Assembly: GCA_963655255.1 (NCBI GenBank)
Contig: CAVKEB010000003.1
Location: 62,001-126,000 of the forward strand
Length of the DNA stretch: 64,000 bases
Direction of reading: 5' to 3'
Source: CAG-791 sp963655255
GTDB taxonomy: Bacteria; Bacillota; Clostridia; Lachnospirales; Lachnospiraceae
Positions 1 through 7,763 of the stretch are shown piece by piece (the first letter of the stretch is position 1; every line of letters starts with the position of its first letter). The notes under the pieces were generated by a model. It was not told the origin of the DNA. It searched no databases and saw nothing but the letters and a program-made list of their open reading frames with translations. The translations under genes and the position numbers were made by a program.

Positions 1-786
1 GAAGTTCTCCAGAAACTCAAAGCCGAACATCCGGCCCAGTCCGATCGCCATATCGGAATATCCGGAGAAGTCATAATAAATCTGCAGCGTGTAGGTCAGC
101 GCGCAGAGCCAGGCCATTCCGCCCGTCAGGGAAGAAGCGTCCAGGCCGTAGAGATTGTCCGCTGCCTGTGCGATCAGATTGGAAATCAGAACCTTCTTGC
201 CAAGACCGTAGACAAACCGGCGGAATCCCGAAGAAATGCCTGCCGCTGTTGCCCGACGGTTCTCAATTTGCACCTCAATGTCCCGGTACTTGACGATCGG
301 TCCCGCAATCAGCTGCGGGAAAAACGACACGTACAGAGCCAGATACAGAAGATTCTTCTGAACCTTGATCTGACCGCGGTACAGGTCAATCACATAGCTC
401 ATTGCCTGGAACGTGAAGAAGCTGATTCCGATGGGAAGCGCGATGTTCGCCAATGGAATGGACGCTCCCGAAATCACGTGATTGATGGTATTGATGAAGA
501 AATCCGTGTACTTGAAATACCCGAGAAGTCCCAGGTTGACAAGAATGTCCAGCACCAGAAAAATCTTCGCTTTTCCGCGGAACCGGTCGATGAGAAGGCC
601 GAATACCCAGTTCAGCAGGATGGAAGCCAGGAGCAGGAGAATATTGCGTGGTTCTCCCCAGGCATAGAACAAGAGGCTCGCGGCCAGAAGAAGAATGTTT
701 TGAAATTTCGGTTTCCGGATCAGAAGGCTCAGTACGAAGACAATGGGCAGAAAGATCCAGAGGAATACCATTGAACTGAATATCAT
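1..786 (-). CDS. MBOAT family O-acyltransferase (AlgI/DltB-like), 3' end outside window
   Basis: Partial gene: the reverse strand is open from an ATG at 786 to the window edge, about 262 residues. It begins MIFSSMVFLWIFLPIVF and shows many hydrophobic segments. Around residues 230-255 it has YYDFSGYSDMAIGLGRMFGF, the hallmark of the membrane-bound O-acyltransferase family, whose members move acyl groups onto exported polysaccharides or teichoic acids. A Shine-Dalgarno (TGAGGA) precedes the start. The catalytic His should lie beyond the edge. It follows a flippase gene on the same strand, which suggests cell-surface glycan acylation (inference). AlgI-like is favoured over DltB because no dlt genes are seen nearby. 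Confidence 0.88.
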   Translation of the reverse strand, partial: MIFSSMVFLWIFLPIVFVLSLLIRKPKFQNILLLAASLLFYAWGEPRNILLLLASILLNWVFGLLIDRFRGKAKIFLVLDILVNLGLLGYFKYTDFFINTINHVISGASIPLANIALPIGISFFTFQAMSYVIDLYRGQIKVQKNLLYLALYVSFFPQLIAGPIVKYRDIEVQIENRRATAAGISSGFRRFVYGLGKKVLISNLIAQAADNLYGLDASSLTGGMAWLCALTYTLQIYYDFSGYSDMAIGLGRMFGFEFLENF

Positions 787-954
787 GAAGAATTCCTCAA
801 ATATAATAACGATTCCGCACATCTCGAATTTCCTCACGGAAATCCTTGATGTGATCGGTCAGAAACGATTCCGCAGAAGGTCCGGTTTTGAAATCCGGCA
901 AGTCTCTCCGATCCGAAGAACGTTTCTGCGGAGCAGCAATACAGTTATCTTACC

Positions 955-2217
955 TTACACGCTCTTTTTTCTCAATGCGAAGACAAAGAGCCCCGTAAGG
1001 AGCACAGTTACCGCAGCCATCACCAGAACAAACGCCAGCACTGCCCCGCGGATGCCGCTTCTTACAACAAAGGCAGGAGTCAGCATCAGAGATAGAGCCG
1101 CGCCCGCCAGATATGCGAGCGGTATTTCGTTCTGCCGCCTCATAATCGTCAGAACCGCGCTGTAGAATCCGTTGAAGGCAAGGAAAATGCCTCCGACCAT
1201 GATGAGCAGGAGCTCCTCCCGCAGCGGCGACAGGTCCGTCGCATACAGCCAGGAGAGCACCGGAATGCCGAAAAGCCACGCCGCAAGAAGAATCGGTGCG
1301 GAAATGACCGCGAGAGCCCCTGCCAGTTTCCCGAAATAGCCGAGAAACTCTCTTTTTCTTCCGTTCTCCCACGAGGAAGTCATGCGGATCAGCATCGGCT
1401 GATACAGAAACATATTCAAAAGCTGAATGACGAACACCGGCATGGCAATGAAGTTATAGCAGGCCTGCGCCGTCTCGTCCATGGCCGCATCGATGGCATA
1501 TTTCGGTTCATTGATGAGATAAAAGGACAGAAAATTGGCCGCGCAGACAGGAAAGCACGCCTTCATCAGACCTGTAAGTTTCCGGAAGGACCAAGGCGTT
1601 CCCGCAAACTCCGCGGTGTCCCGGTATTTCAGAATCATAACGCAGGATGCCGCCAGTGCGAGCACCACCCCGCACCAGGTCGCCGCAAGAAGATCCCGGG
1701 TCACAAAGAGCACCGCCATCATTCCGCCGATGCTCACGAGAAGCCGGAACGTCACCAGCTTCCCGGAGCGGTCCAATCTTCCCTTCTGCTGATACCGGCC
1801 CTCGAACACCTCTTCCAGGCAGTCCACGGCCTTCAGGGCGCACATGGCAAGGACGCATGAAGTCTTATACGGGGAATATCCGCCCGTTTTCGCGCTCCAC
1901 ATCGTATAAACCAGTGCCGCCGCAAGCATCAGCGCCACCGTACACAGGCGGTGCCGCAGATAGTCGCAGAAGGAATACTGCTCGGAAAGATCCGACACCT
2001 GGTAATTGCGCACGCCGTAATTGCCGAGATACAGGAACAGGTTCCCGGTCGCAAATGCAATGGAGAAAATCCCCGCCGCCTCCAGGCCGCAGACCCTTGT
2101 AATGACAATCAGGAGGAAAACCGACTGTCCGGCATTGAGCATGCCTCCGACCGCGTTCCAGAGAAAATTCCCCGCATCCTGCCGACTCCCGCCCGTTCGG
2201 TTTTTCGCGCTATGCAC
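955..2217 (-). CDS. Polysaccharide flippase (MOP/Wzx-like membrane transporter)
   Basis: A 420-residue protein with about 12 hydrophobic segments, starting inside a typical MOP-superfamily N-terminus (FLWNAVGGMLNAGQSVFLLI). Members of this fold flip lipid-linked oligosaccharides across the membrane. The start is GTG at 2217, with GGAGGG about 7 bases upstream, and overlaps the end of gatD by 8 bases, so translation is probably coupled. It sits between gatD/murT and an MBOAT acyltransferase, consistent with a cell-wall or surface glycan role. The substrate cannot be deduced. The 168 bases between this gene and the MBOAT start hold an open frame of about 50 codons with no usable start, which I do not call. 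Confidence 0.85.
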   Translation of the reverse strand: MHSAKNRTGGSRQDAGNFLWNAVGGMLNAGQSVFLLIVITRVCGLEAAGIFSIAFATGNLFLYLGNYGVRNYQVSDLSEQYSFCDYLRHRLCTVALMLAAALVYTMWSAKTGGYSPYKTSCVLAMCALKAVDCLEEVFEGRYQQKGRLDRSGKLVTFRLLVSIGGMMAVLFVTRDLLAATWCGVVLALAASCVMILKYRDTAEFAGTPWSFRKLTGLMKACFPVCAANFLSFYLINEPKYAIDAAMDETAQACYNFIAMPVFVIQLLNMFLYQPMLIRMTSSWENGRKREFLGYFGKLAGALAVISAPILLAAWLFGIPVLSWLYATDLSPLREELLLIMVGGIFLAFNGFYSAVLTIMRRQNEIPLAYLAGAALSLMLTPAFVVRSGIRGAVLAFVLVMAAVTVLLTGLFVFALRKKSV

Positions 2218-2953
2218 CCTGTTTTCCCTCCAGTACCCGCTTCAGGACACTGTCATGTGCCGTCTTCTCAAAGCCGTCCGGAAGAGGTTCCAGCACTGCA
2301 TTTCCGTAGCGGCGCTGCAGTGCGGTTTTCAGAAGAAAATCCGCGAATTCCGGATTCTTCGGCAGCACCGGGCCGTGCGAATAGGTTCCGAATACGTTCC
2401 GATAGCGTACCCCCTCCGTTCCGTCCTCTCCGTTGTTGCCGCAGCCCTTCAGGACCGTCCCGAGCGGCTTCACGCCGGAGCCGAGATACGTCTTGCCGCT
2501 GTGGTTTTCAAAGCCGACCACCGTACTCCCGCCGGATTCCCCGCCGAGCCGGAACGCATAGTTGTCGATCATCCGGTCGCCTCCGACCGTATAGAAATCC
2601 ACTGCTCCCAGAAACTCGCACCGGACGCCCTCGTGTGTCTGATAATAATGCCCCATCATCTGGTAGCCGCCGCAGATACACAGGAACGTCCTCCCGTCCT
2701 CCACCGCCGCCTTGATCTCCGCGCCTTTCCCGGAGTTCAGATCTTCCAGCAGAACCTCCTGCTCGAAATCCTGCCCGCCTCCGATGAAAAACAAATCATA
2801 GTCGTTCAGATTCTTCTTGTCTCCGATCTTCAGCTCATCCACCCGGCAGTCAATGCCTCTCCAGGAAAGTCTCTTGGAAAGGCAGCGAATGTTGCCGCGA
2901 TCTCCGTATAAATTCAGCACCTCCGGATAGAGGTGACAGATTTTCAGCTCCAT
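2210..2953 (-). CDS. gatD: Lipid II isoglutaminyl synthase, glutamine amidotransferase subunit GatD
   Basis: A 247-residue CobB/CobQ-type class I glutamine amidotransferase beginning MELKICHLYPEVLNLYGDRG, the characteristic GatD opening. The nucleophile Cys lies in FLCICGGYQMMGHYY (around residue 94) and the catalytic His in GTYSHGPVLPKNPEF (around residue 190). With MurT it converts the alpha-carboxylate of D-Glu in lipid II to D-isoglutamine. It lies 12 bases after murT on the same strand, as is usual for this pair. AAGGA precedes the ATG. The length is normal. Confidence 0.95.
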   Translation of the reverse strand: MELKICHLYPEVLNLYGDRGNIRCLSKRLSWRGIDCRVDELKIGDKKNLNDYDLFFIGGGQDFEQEVLLEDLNSGKGAEIKAAVEDGRTFLCICGGYQMMGHYYQTHEGVRCEFLGAVDFYTVGGDRMIDNYAFRLGGESGGSTVVGFENHSGKTYLGSGVKPLGTVLKGCGNNGEDGTEGVRYRNVFGTYSHGPVLPKNPEFADFLLKTALQRRYGNAVLEPLPDGFEKTAHDSVLKRVLEGKQGA

Positions 2954-2965
2954 ACGTTCCTTACC

Positions 2966-4417
2966 TTATCCTTTCCAGAAATCCGTCCCGCCGGTTGCAT
3001 CCGAAAGGACCTTGCGCAGAGCCAGCATCGACGTGTAGTTCGGCAGAATAAAGCTCGGAAGCTCACTCTTTTCCATCTCTTCCAGGAGCTTTTCATTGTT
3101 GTCTGTCAGCGTGATCCTGTCTTCCGCACAGTCCGCATATTTCAGGCGCAGCTGCATATCCGCCGCGCGGTCCCCGGACACATAGATATGGCGCACATGC
3201 GGATCCTTCGTCACCTGCTCATAGTCCGCATCCCAGATCCAGGAAATATCGTGTCCGTCCGCCGTCCTGTCGTTGAGGCAGAACACCAGATTGAAGTCCT
3301 CCTCCAGCGAAGCCACGTAGGCAAGTGCCTGGTTGCAGCCCGCCGGATTCTTGACCAGAATCATCTGGACCCGGTTGTTCCCGACTTCAAAGGTCTCCAT
3401 CCGTCCGAAGCTCGAATGAACATCCGCAAGGGACGAGAGAATCTCCTCTGTGGGAAGGCCGAACGCCGTGTAGGCGCAGACCGCCGCCGCGGCATTGTAA
3501 ATGTTGTAAACCGCGGGAAGACCGATCCGGACCTGCCTCTCGTTTTCGGCGTCCTTTTTGCTGCTTCCGTCCCCGGAAAGCTCTTCTTTTCCCACTGCAG
3601 GTTCCTCTGCCTGCACGGCAAGACGCATTCTTACCAGGCTCCCCTCCGCTGAAATCTTCTCGATCTTCGTCACCGCCACCTGCGTTTTCTCGCGGTGGTA
3701 GCCGCATGACGGACAGTAGAAGTCTCCCAGATGCGCATAGGTATGATAATGGTACTGATAAGGCGTTCCGCACCGGATGCAGTATTTCGCATCCGAAACA
3801 GCCGCATCCTTCTGCTCCCCGACCGGTGTGTCCAGTCCGTACCAGACCACCTTGTTCGGCACATCAAAGGCCAGCGAAGATACCAGAGAATCGTCCGCAT
3901 TCAGACAAAGGACCGCCTCCGGCACCTTCTGAATTCCTGCCCGGATCTGCTCCGCCGTGTGCATGACTTCTCCGTAGCGGTCCAGCTGATCCCGGAACAG
4001 GTTCGTCACCACAATCACCTTCGGATGAATGAGCGGTACCACCTGCTTCAATGCGCCTTCATCACATTCGATGACAGCGTAATGTGTTTTCGGTCTGCCC
4101 GTCCAGGTCGCATTGCAGGTCACCTCCGCCGTGACGCCGGAGAGAAGATTGGCCCCTGATTTGTTGGCAAGACACTCTCTTCCCGCTGCCGTCAGCGCAT
4201 GCTCCAGCATGCGTGCGGTCGTGGTTTTCCCGTTGGTTCCGGTGACCACGATCATCTCCATTCCGGAGCTCGTTACCTCCAGAATATCCTTTGCAAAAAT
4301 TCGTGCCGTCTTCCCGGGCAGAGCGGTTCCGCCCCTTCCGGTGATGCGCAGAAGTCCTCTTGTTCCCTTGCAGGCCGCGACAGACAGCACGGTCTGGATC
4401 CAGTTTGGTTTGCTCAT
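2966..4417 (-). CDS. murT: Lipid II isoglutaminyl synthase, Mur ligase-like subunit MurT
   Basis: A Mur-ligase-fold ATPase with the P-loop VVTGTNGKTTTARMLE near residue 55. Two cysteine pairs (CIRCG and CPSCG, around residues 215-240) form the zinc ribbon typical of MurT, followed by the C-terminal DUF1727 domain. It activates the D-Glu carboxylate of lipid II with ATP, and GatD supplies ammonia. The open frame extends to a GTG at 4444, but no ribosome site precedes that, so I use the ATG at 4417 (MSKPNWIQTVLSV, 483 residues), although its GGGAAAA site is weak. The downstream partner is gatD. Confidence 0.93.
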   Translation of the reverse strand: MSKPNWIQTVLSVAACKGTRGLLRITGRGGTALPGKTARIFAKDILEVTSSGMEMIVVTGTNGKTTTARMLEHALTAAGRECLANKSGANLLSGVTAEVTCNATWTGRPKTHYAVIECDEGALKQVVPLIHPKVIVVTNLFRDQLDRYGEVMHTAEQIRAGIQKVPEAVLCLNADDSLVSSLAFDVPNKVVWYGLDTPVGEQKDAAVSDAKYCIRCGTPYQYHYHTYAHLGDFYCPSCGYHREKTQVAVTKIEKISAEGSLVRMRLAVQAEEPAVGKEELSGDGSSKKDAENERQVRIGLPAVYNIYNAAAAVCAYTAFGLPTEEILSSLADVHSSFGRMETFEVGNNRVQMILVKNPAGCNQALAYVASLEEDFNLVFCLNDRTADGHDISWIWDADYEQVTKDPHVRHIYVSGDRAADMQLRLKYADCAEDRITLTDNNEKLLEEMEKSELPSFILPNYTSMLALRKVLSDATGGTDFWKG

Positions 4418-4516
4418 AATGTATTTTCCCGAATCGTTCTCCACAAATGAAATACGCCGGCCCCTGTGCAGTACGTGTCCGTTTCCCCTGCAGATCAGCC
4501 GTGCTTTATTAGTTTA

Positions 4517-5287
4517 TCACACCCGCAAATACCTTGTCCCGAGGACCACCAGCATGTACAGGACCGGCTGATGCAGCAGATAGATCAGCAGCGAATTCCT
4601 GCCGAGAAACGACAGCGGAGGAATGTTGATGCGAAGGACGGCGTTCTTCCAGTCGCCCCAGCCCTGCACCAGCTCTCCCAGATACAGGCCGCACCAGAAG
4701 AGGAAAATCCACGGAAGCAGTGAAAAATAATCGGTGGAATAAAACGACGGATCCGTAAAGCCCAGCCAGGTCATAACATTCCCATGATACCAGTCCATCG
4801 GAAGATTCCAGGTCATCCCCTTCCACAGCTGAAGGCTTCCGCTGTTGATCCAGCGCGTCACATAGAACAAGGCGGCACACACAAGGAGCCCGATCACCGG
4901 CGGAATCCTCTCCAGGAAATGTTCCATCAGCGCCGTCAGAAGCATCGCGCTCCCGAGGAACGTCAGAACCCCGAACACCACGCGGTCCTCCGGCAGAAAA
5001 ACCAGCGTTGCCGCCGTCACAAGAAGTCCTGCGGCAAAAACAAGCGCCCCGCGTCTCCATTTGCGAACCGACAGGGTCATGCAGAAACCGGACAGGAGAA
5101 TGAAGGTCCAGCAGATCGACTGCTGCCAGTAAAAAGCCCCTTCCGAGTGATACCAGGGCCAGTTCACGCCCGCCAGATAAACAAGATCCCAGGCCCCGTG
5201 ATAGGCAATCATACTAAGGAGCGTGATGCCGCGGATCACATCCAGAAAAGGCCAGCGCCCATGCCGCCGGTATCTGGCGCCCGTCAT
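4517..5287 (-). CDS. DUF1624 / heparan-alpha-glucosaminide acetyltransferase-like membrane protein
   Basis: A 256-residue membrane protein beginning RRHGRWPFLDVIRGITLLSM, the 'R..FLDxxRGI' signature of the DUF1624/HGSNAT-like acyltransferase clan, then HGAWDLVYL and about eight hydrophobic segments. The family is thought to carry acyl groups across membranes. The actual substrate is unknown. Its ATG overlaps the stop of the upstream MATE gene by 4 bases, with GGGAAGG and GGGAG motifs upstream, so the two genes are probably co-translated. It ends about 100 bases before murT. Confidence 0.78.
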   Translation of the reverse strand: MTGARYRRHGRWPFLDVIRGITLLSMIAYHGAWDLVYLAGVNWPWYHSEGAFYWQQSICWTFILLSGFCMTLSVRKWRRGALVFAAGLLVTAATLVFLPEDRVVFGVLTFLGSAMLLTALMEHFLERIPPVIGLLVCAALFYVTRWINSGSLQLWKGMTWNLPMDWYHGNVMTWLGFTDPSFYSTDYFSLLPWIFLFWCGLYLGELVQGWGDWKNAVLRINIPPLSFLGRNSLLIYLLHQPVLYMLVVLGTRYLRV

Positions 5288-6648
5288 ACGGCTCCCGCCT
5301 TCCCGGGCCGCAGGACCTCACCCACCTTCCGGATGACATATCGGTAAGACAGCCCTGTAAAGATGCAGGCGCCGAGCCATGCCATCGGGTCACACAAAGA
5401 GGCGAGAAGAAAATTCATGGAAATCATGGAGGCAACCGCAAGAGTCAGCCTGCAGATCAGCTCCGCCACACCGCCCAGCATCGGCAGAAGGCCGTAGCCA
5501 CAGCCCTGCATCGCGTTGCGGAACACGAAAATATTGCCGAGCGGAATGTAGAAGAGTGCACAGCAGGTAATGTACATTCTCGCATACGGCATCATCGCGT
5601 TCAGATCGGTTCCCGCCGCGAAGAACAGGGCAAGGAGAGGCCGCAGTGCCACGACCACCAGAATTCCCGCAATGATTCCGTAGATGGAAATGGAAAGTGA
5701 GGCGCAGCGGACACCTTTTTTGATTCTCTCGTATGCACCCGCTCCGTAGTTCTGCCCGACATAGGTTGCCATCGTCTGTCCGATGGAAAAATTCCCCTGC
5801 GTGATCAGGCCCTGCACCTTGCTGGCTGCCGTGAAGCCCGCAACTGCCGTCGCTCCGTACAGATTGATGGCCGCCTGCATGATCATCGTACCGGACGCGG
5901 TGATTCCGAACTGCAGTGCCATGGGAATGCCAACCCGCAGCTGCTTCGAGGTTGCATCCGGATAGTACTTCCACAGCTCCCGTTCCGGAGTCAGATCCGG
6001 TACCTTCTTCAGAATATAGACAAGGCAGAGAACCGAGGAAATGCCCTGCGACAGATCGGTCGCCAGCGCAGCTCCCATGGTTCCCATGTCGAAGACAATG
6101 ATCAGAACCAGGTCCAGAATGACGTTCAGAACGGCGGAAAACACCAGCACCACCAGCGGCATTCTGCTGTTGCCGACGGCGCGGAGAAAAGCGGACAGAA
6201 GATTGTATGCAACGCTCGCCGCGATTCCCATGCAGATCACGGAGATATAGGAGTAGGCATCCGCGAAAATTTCCTCCGGCGTATTCATCAGACGAAGAAG
6301 CGGCTTCATGACCGCAAGGCTGCCCGCCGTCATGATCACCACCAGAACAAGCGACAGAATGACGCTGTTCACCACGCTCTTCTTCACGCCCTTCGTGTCT
6401 CCGGCACCGAACCTCTGTGAGGTCAGAACCGTGAAACCGCAGGTCAGTCCGGAGCAGAAGCCCAGGATCAGGAACATGATGGTTCCCGTCGAGCCGACCG
6501 CCGCGAGCGCATTCTGTCCCACAAAGCGGCCCACGATGATGGTGTCACACATGTTGTACAGCTGCTGGAAAACATTGCCGATGAACAGCGGAATGGTAAA
6601 ACGAATAATGATGGAGAGCGGATCTCCCTTGGTCATATCGGACTGCAT
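5284..6648 (-). CDS. MATE family multidrug/sodium antiporter
   Basis: A 454-residue MATE exporter: twelve hydrophobic segments, the N-terminal signature GDPLSIIIRFTIPLFIGNVF followed by QQLYNMCDTIIVGRFVG, and the repeat-half motif with QGLITQGNFSIGQTMATYVG followed by QNYGAG. MATE proteins export organic cations using Na+ or H+ gradients. AAAGGCGGT precedes the ATG at 6648. It is the first gene of a leftward run that continues into the DUF1624 protein through a 4-base overlap. The substrate is not predictable. The window has three MATE genes, at 5.3, 27.2 and 50.4 kb. Confidence 0.93.
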   Translation of the reverse strand: MQSDMTKGDPLSIIIRFTIPLFIGNVFQQLYNMCDTIIVGRFVGQNALAAVGSTGTIMFLILGFCSGLTCGFTVLTSQRFGAGDTKGVKKSVVNSVILSLVLVVIMTAGSLAVMKPLLRLMNTPEEIFADAYSYISVICMGIAASVAYNLLSAFLRAVGNSRMPLVVLVFSAVLNVILDLVLIIVFDMGTMGAALATDLSQGISSVLCLVYILKKVPDLTPERELWKYYPDATSKQLRVGIPMALQFGITASGTMIMQAAINLYGATAVAGFTAASKVQGLITQGNFSIGQTMATYVGQNYGAGAYERIKKGVRCASLSISIYGIIAGILVVVALRPLLALFFAAGTDLNAMMPYARMYITCCALFYIPLGNIFVFRNAMQGCGYGLLPMLGGVAELICRLTLAVASMISMNFLLASLCDPMAWLGACIFTGLSYRYVIRKVGEVLRPGKAGAV

Positions 6649-6974
6649 CGTCGTACCGCCTTTCTTGATTTTCTCCGGTTCTTCCTGGAATCGTTACGAA
6701 TATTTTACTCCGATTCGCTCACGGATTATAGCACAGCGCAACATGCAAAGGAATCACGGATTCACCGGTATTTCCTCCGATATTTCTCCGCTCTGCCCCG
6801 GCAGAAAACCGCTTTCCCCGGCGCGATAAAAAGAAGTGGCCTGTCATGCAATTTTCCTGTACTTTCCTTACAAAACATATATAATAAGGTAGCTGTTCCG
6901 GACATCCGGACAGCGGCAGACAACAGACACACAAAAGGCGGCAGTGCCGTCTTTCCTGTATCTACGGAGTAACT
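6649..6974. other. Divergent intergenic region between MATE and tcdA
   Basis: About 326 bases without a convincing gene. A TATAAT at 6880-6885 on the plus strand, about 90 bases before tcdA, could be its -10 box, but no good -35 sits at the expected distance. Short open frames here have no ribosome sites. No repeat, hairpin terminator or known riboswitch is visible. Confidence 0.5.
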
Positions 6975-7763
6975 ATGCTGAACCAGTATTCAAGAGCAGA
7001 ACTGATCTACGGCCCCGATAATATGGAGCTTCTCCGTCACCGCCGCGTGGCCGTTTTCGGAATCGGCGGTGTCGGCGGAAGTGTGGTGGAGGCGCTTGCC
7101 CGCATGGGCATCGGCACACTGGACCTGATTGATGACGACCGGGTCTGCCTCACCAACCTCAACCGGCAGGTGCTCGCCACACGCAGCACGGTCGGCAAAT
7201 ATAAGGTCGATGCCGCCCGCGAGCGCGTGGCGGATCTCGATCCCGAAATCACAGTCAATACCTACCGGACCTTCTTTCTCCCGGAAGAGGCGGCGCAGTT
7301 TGATTTCAGTCAGTTTGACTACGTTGTGGATGCCATTGACACCGTCACCGGCAAAATACAGATCATCCTGCAGGCGCAGGCCGCCGGGGTGCCGGTCATC
7401 TCCGCCATGGGCTGCGGAAACCGGACGGATCCCACGAAGCTCACTGTGACCGATATTTACAAAACTTCGCAGGATCCTCTCGCAAGAGTCATGCGGCGCG
7501 AACTGAAAAAGCGCGGTGTCCGGAAGCTGAAGGTCGTCTATTCCACCGAGCCGGCCATCCGCCCCATCGATACCGACAATTCCTGCCTGCACCACTGCAT
7601 CTGCCCTCCGGGCTCTGCCCGCAAATGCACCGAGCGGCGCGATCTTCCCGGCTCCACATCCTTTGTTCCGCCCGCGGCGGGCATGATGATTGCGGCAGCC
7701 ATTGTAAATGATCTCACGCATTTTGACCCCAGCACACGTACCAAAGGCGGGAAACAGCATTGA
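6975..7763 (+). CDS. tcdA: tRNA threonylcarbamoyladenosine dehydratase (TcdA/CsdL)
   Basis: A 262-residue E1/ThiF-like adenylating enzyme. The nucleotide-binding loop VAVFGIGGVGGSVVEALAR is at residues 25-45, followed by LIDDDRVCLTNLNRQ (Asp and Arg contacts to ATP). It cyclises t6A37 of ANN-decoding tRNAs into ct6A. Also visible is GCGNRTDPTKLTVTDIYKT, a conserved TcdA stretch. CGGAG precedes the ATG. Its stop overlaps the TTG start of the next gene, so the L,D-transpeptidase is probably in the same transcript. Confidence 0.93.
   Translation: MLNQYSRAELIYGPDNMELLRHRRVAVFGIGGVGGSVVEALARMGIGTLDLIDDDRVCLTNLNRQVLATRSTVGKYKVDAARERVADLDPEITVNTYRTFFLPEEAAQFDFSQFDYVVDAIDTVTGKIQIILQAQAAGVPVISAMGCGNRTDPTKLTVTDIYKTSQDPLARVMRRELKKRGVRKLKVVYSTEPAIRPIDTDNSCLHHCICPPGSARKCTERRDLPGSTSFVPPAAGMMIAAAIVNDLTHFDPSTRTKGGKQH

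Noticed and set aside
787..954. Small reverse-strand open frame of about 50 codons between flippase and MBOAT
   Set aside because: No start codon with a ribosome site and no recognisable protein, so it is not called.
2021..2911. Long plus-strand open frame opposite gatD and the flippase
   Set aside because: It lies antisense to two well-recognised genes, has no family motif and no ribosome site. GC-rich codon use on the other strand explains it.
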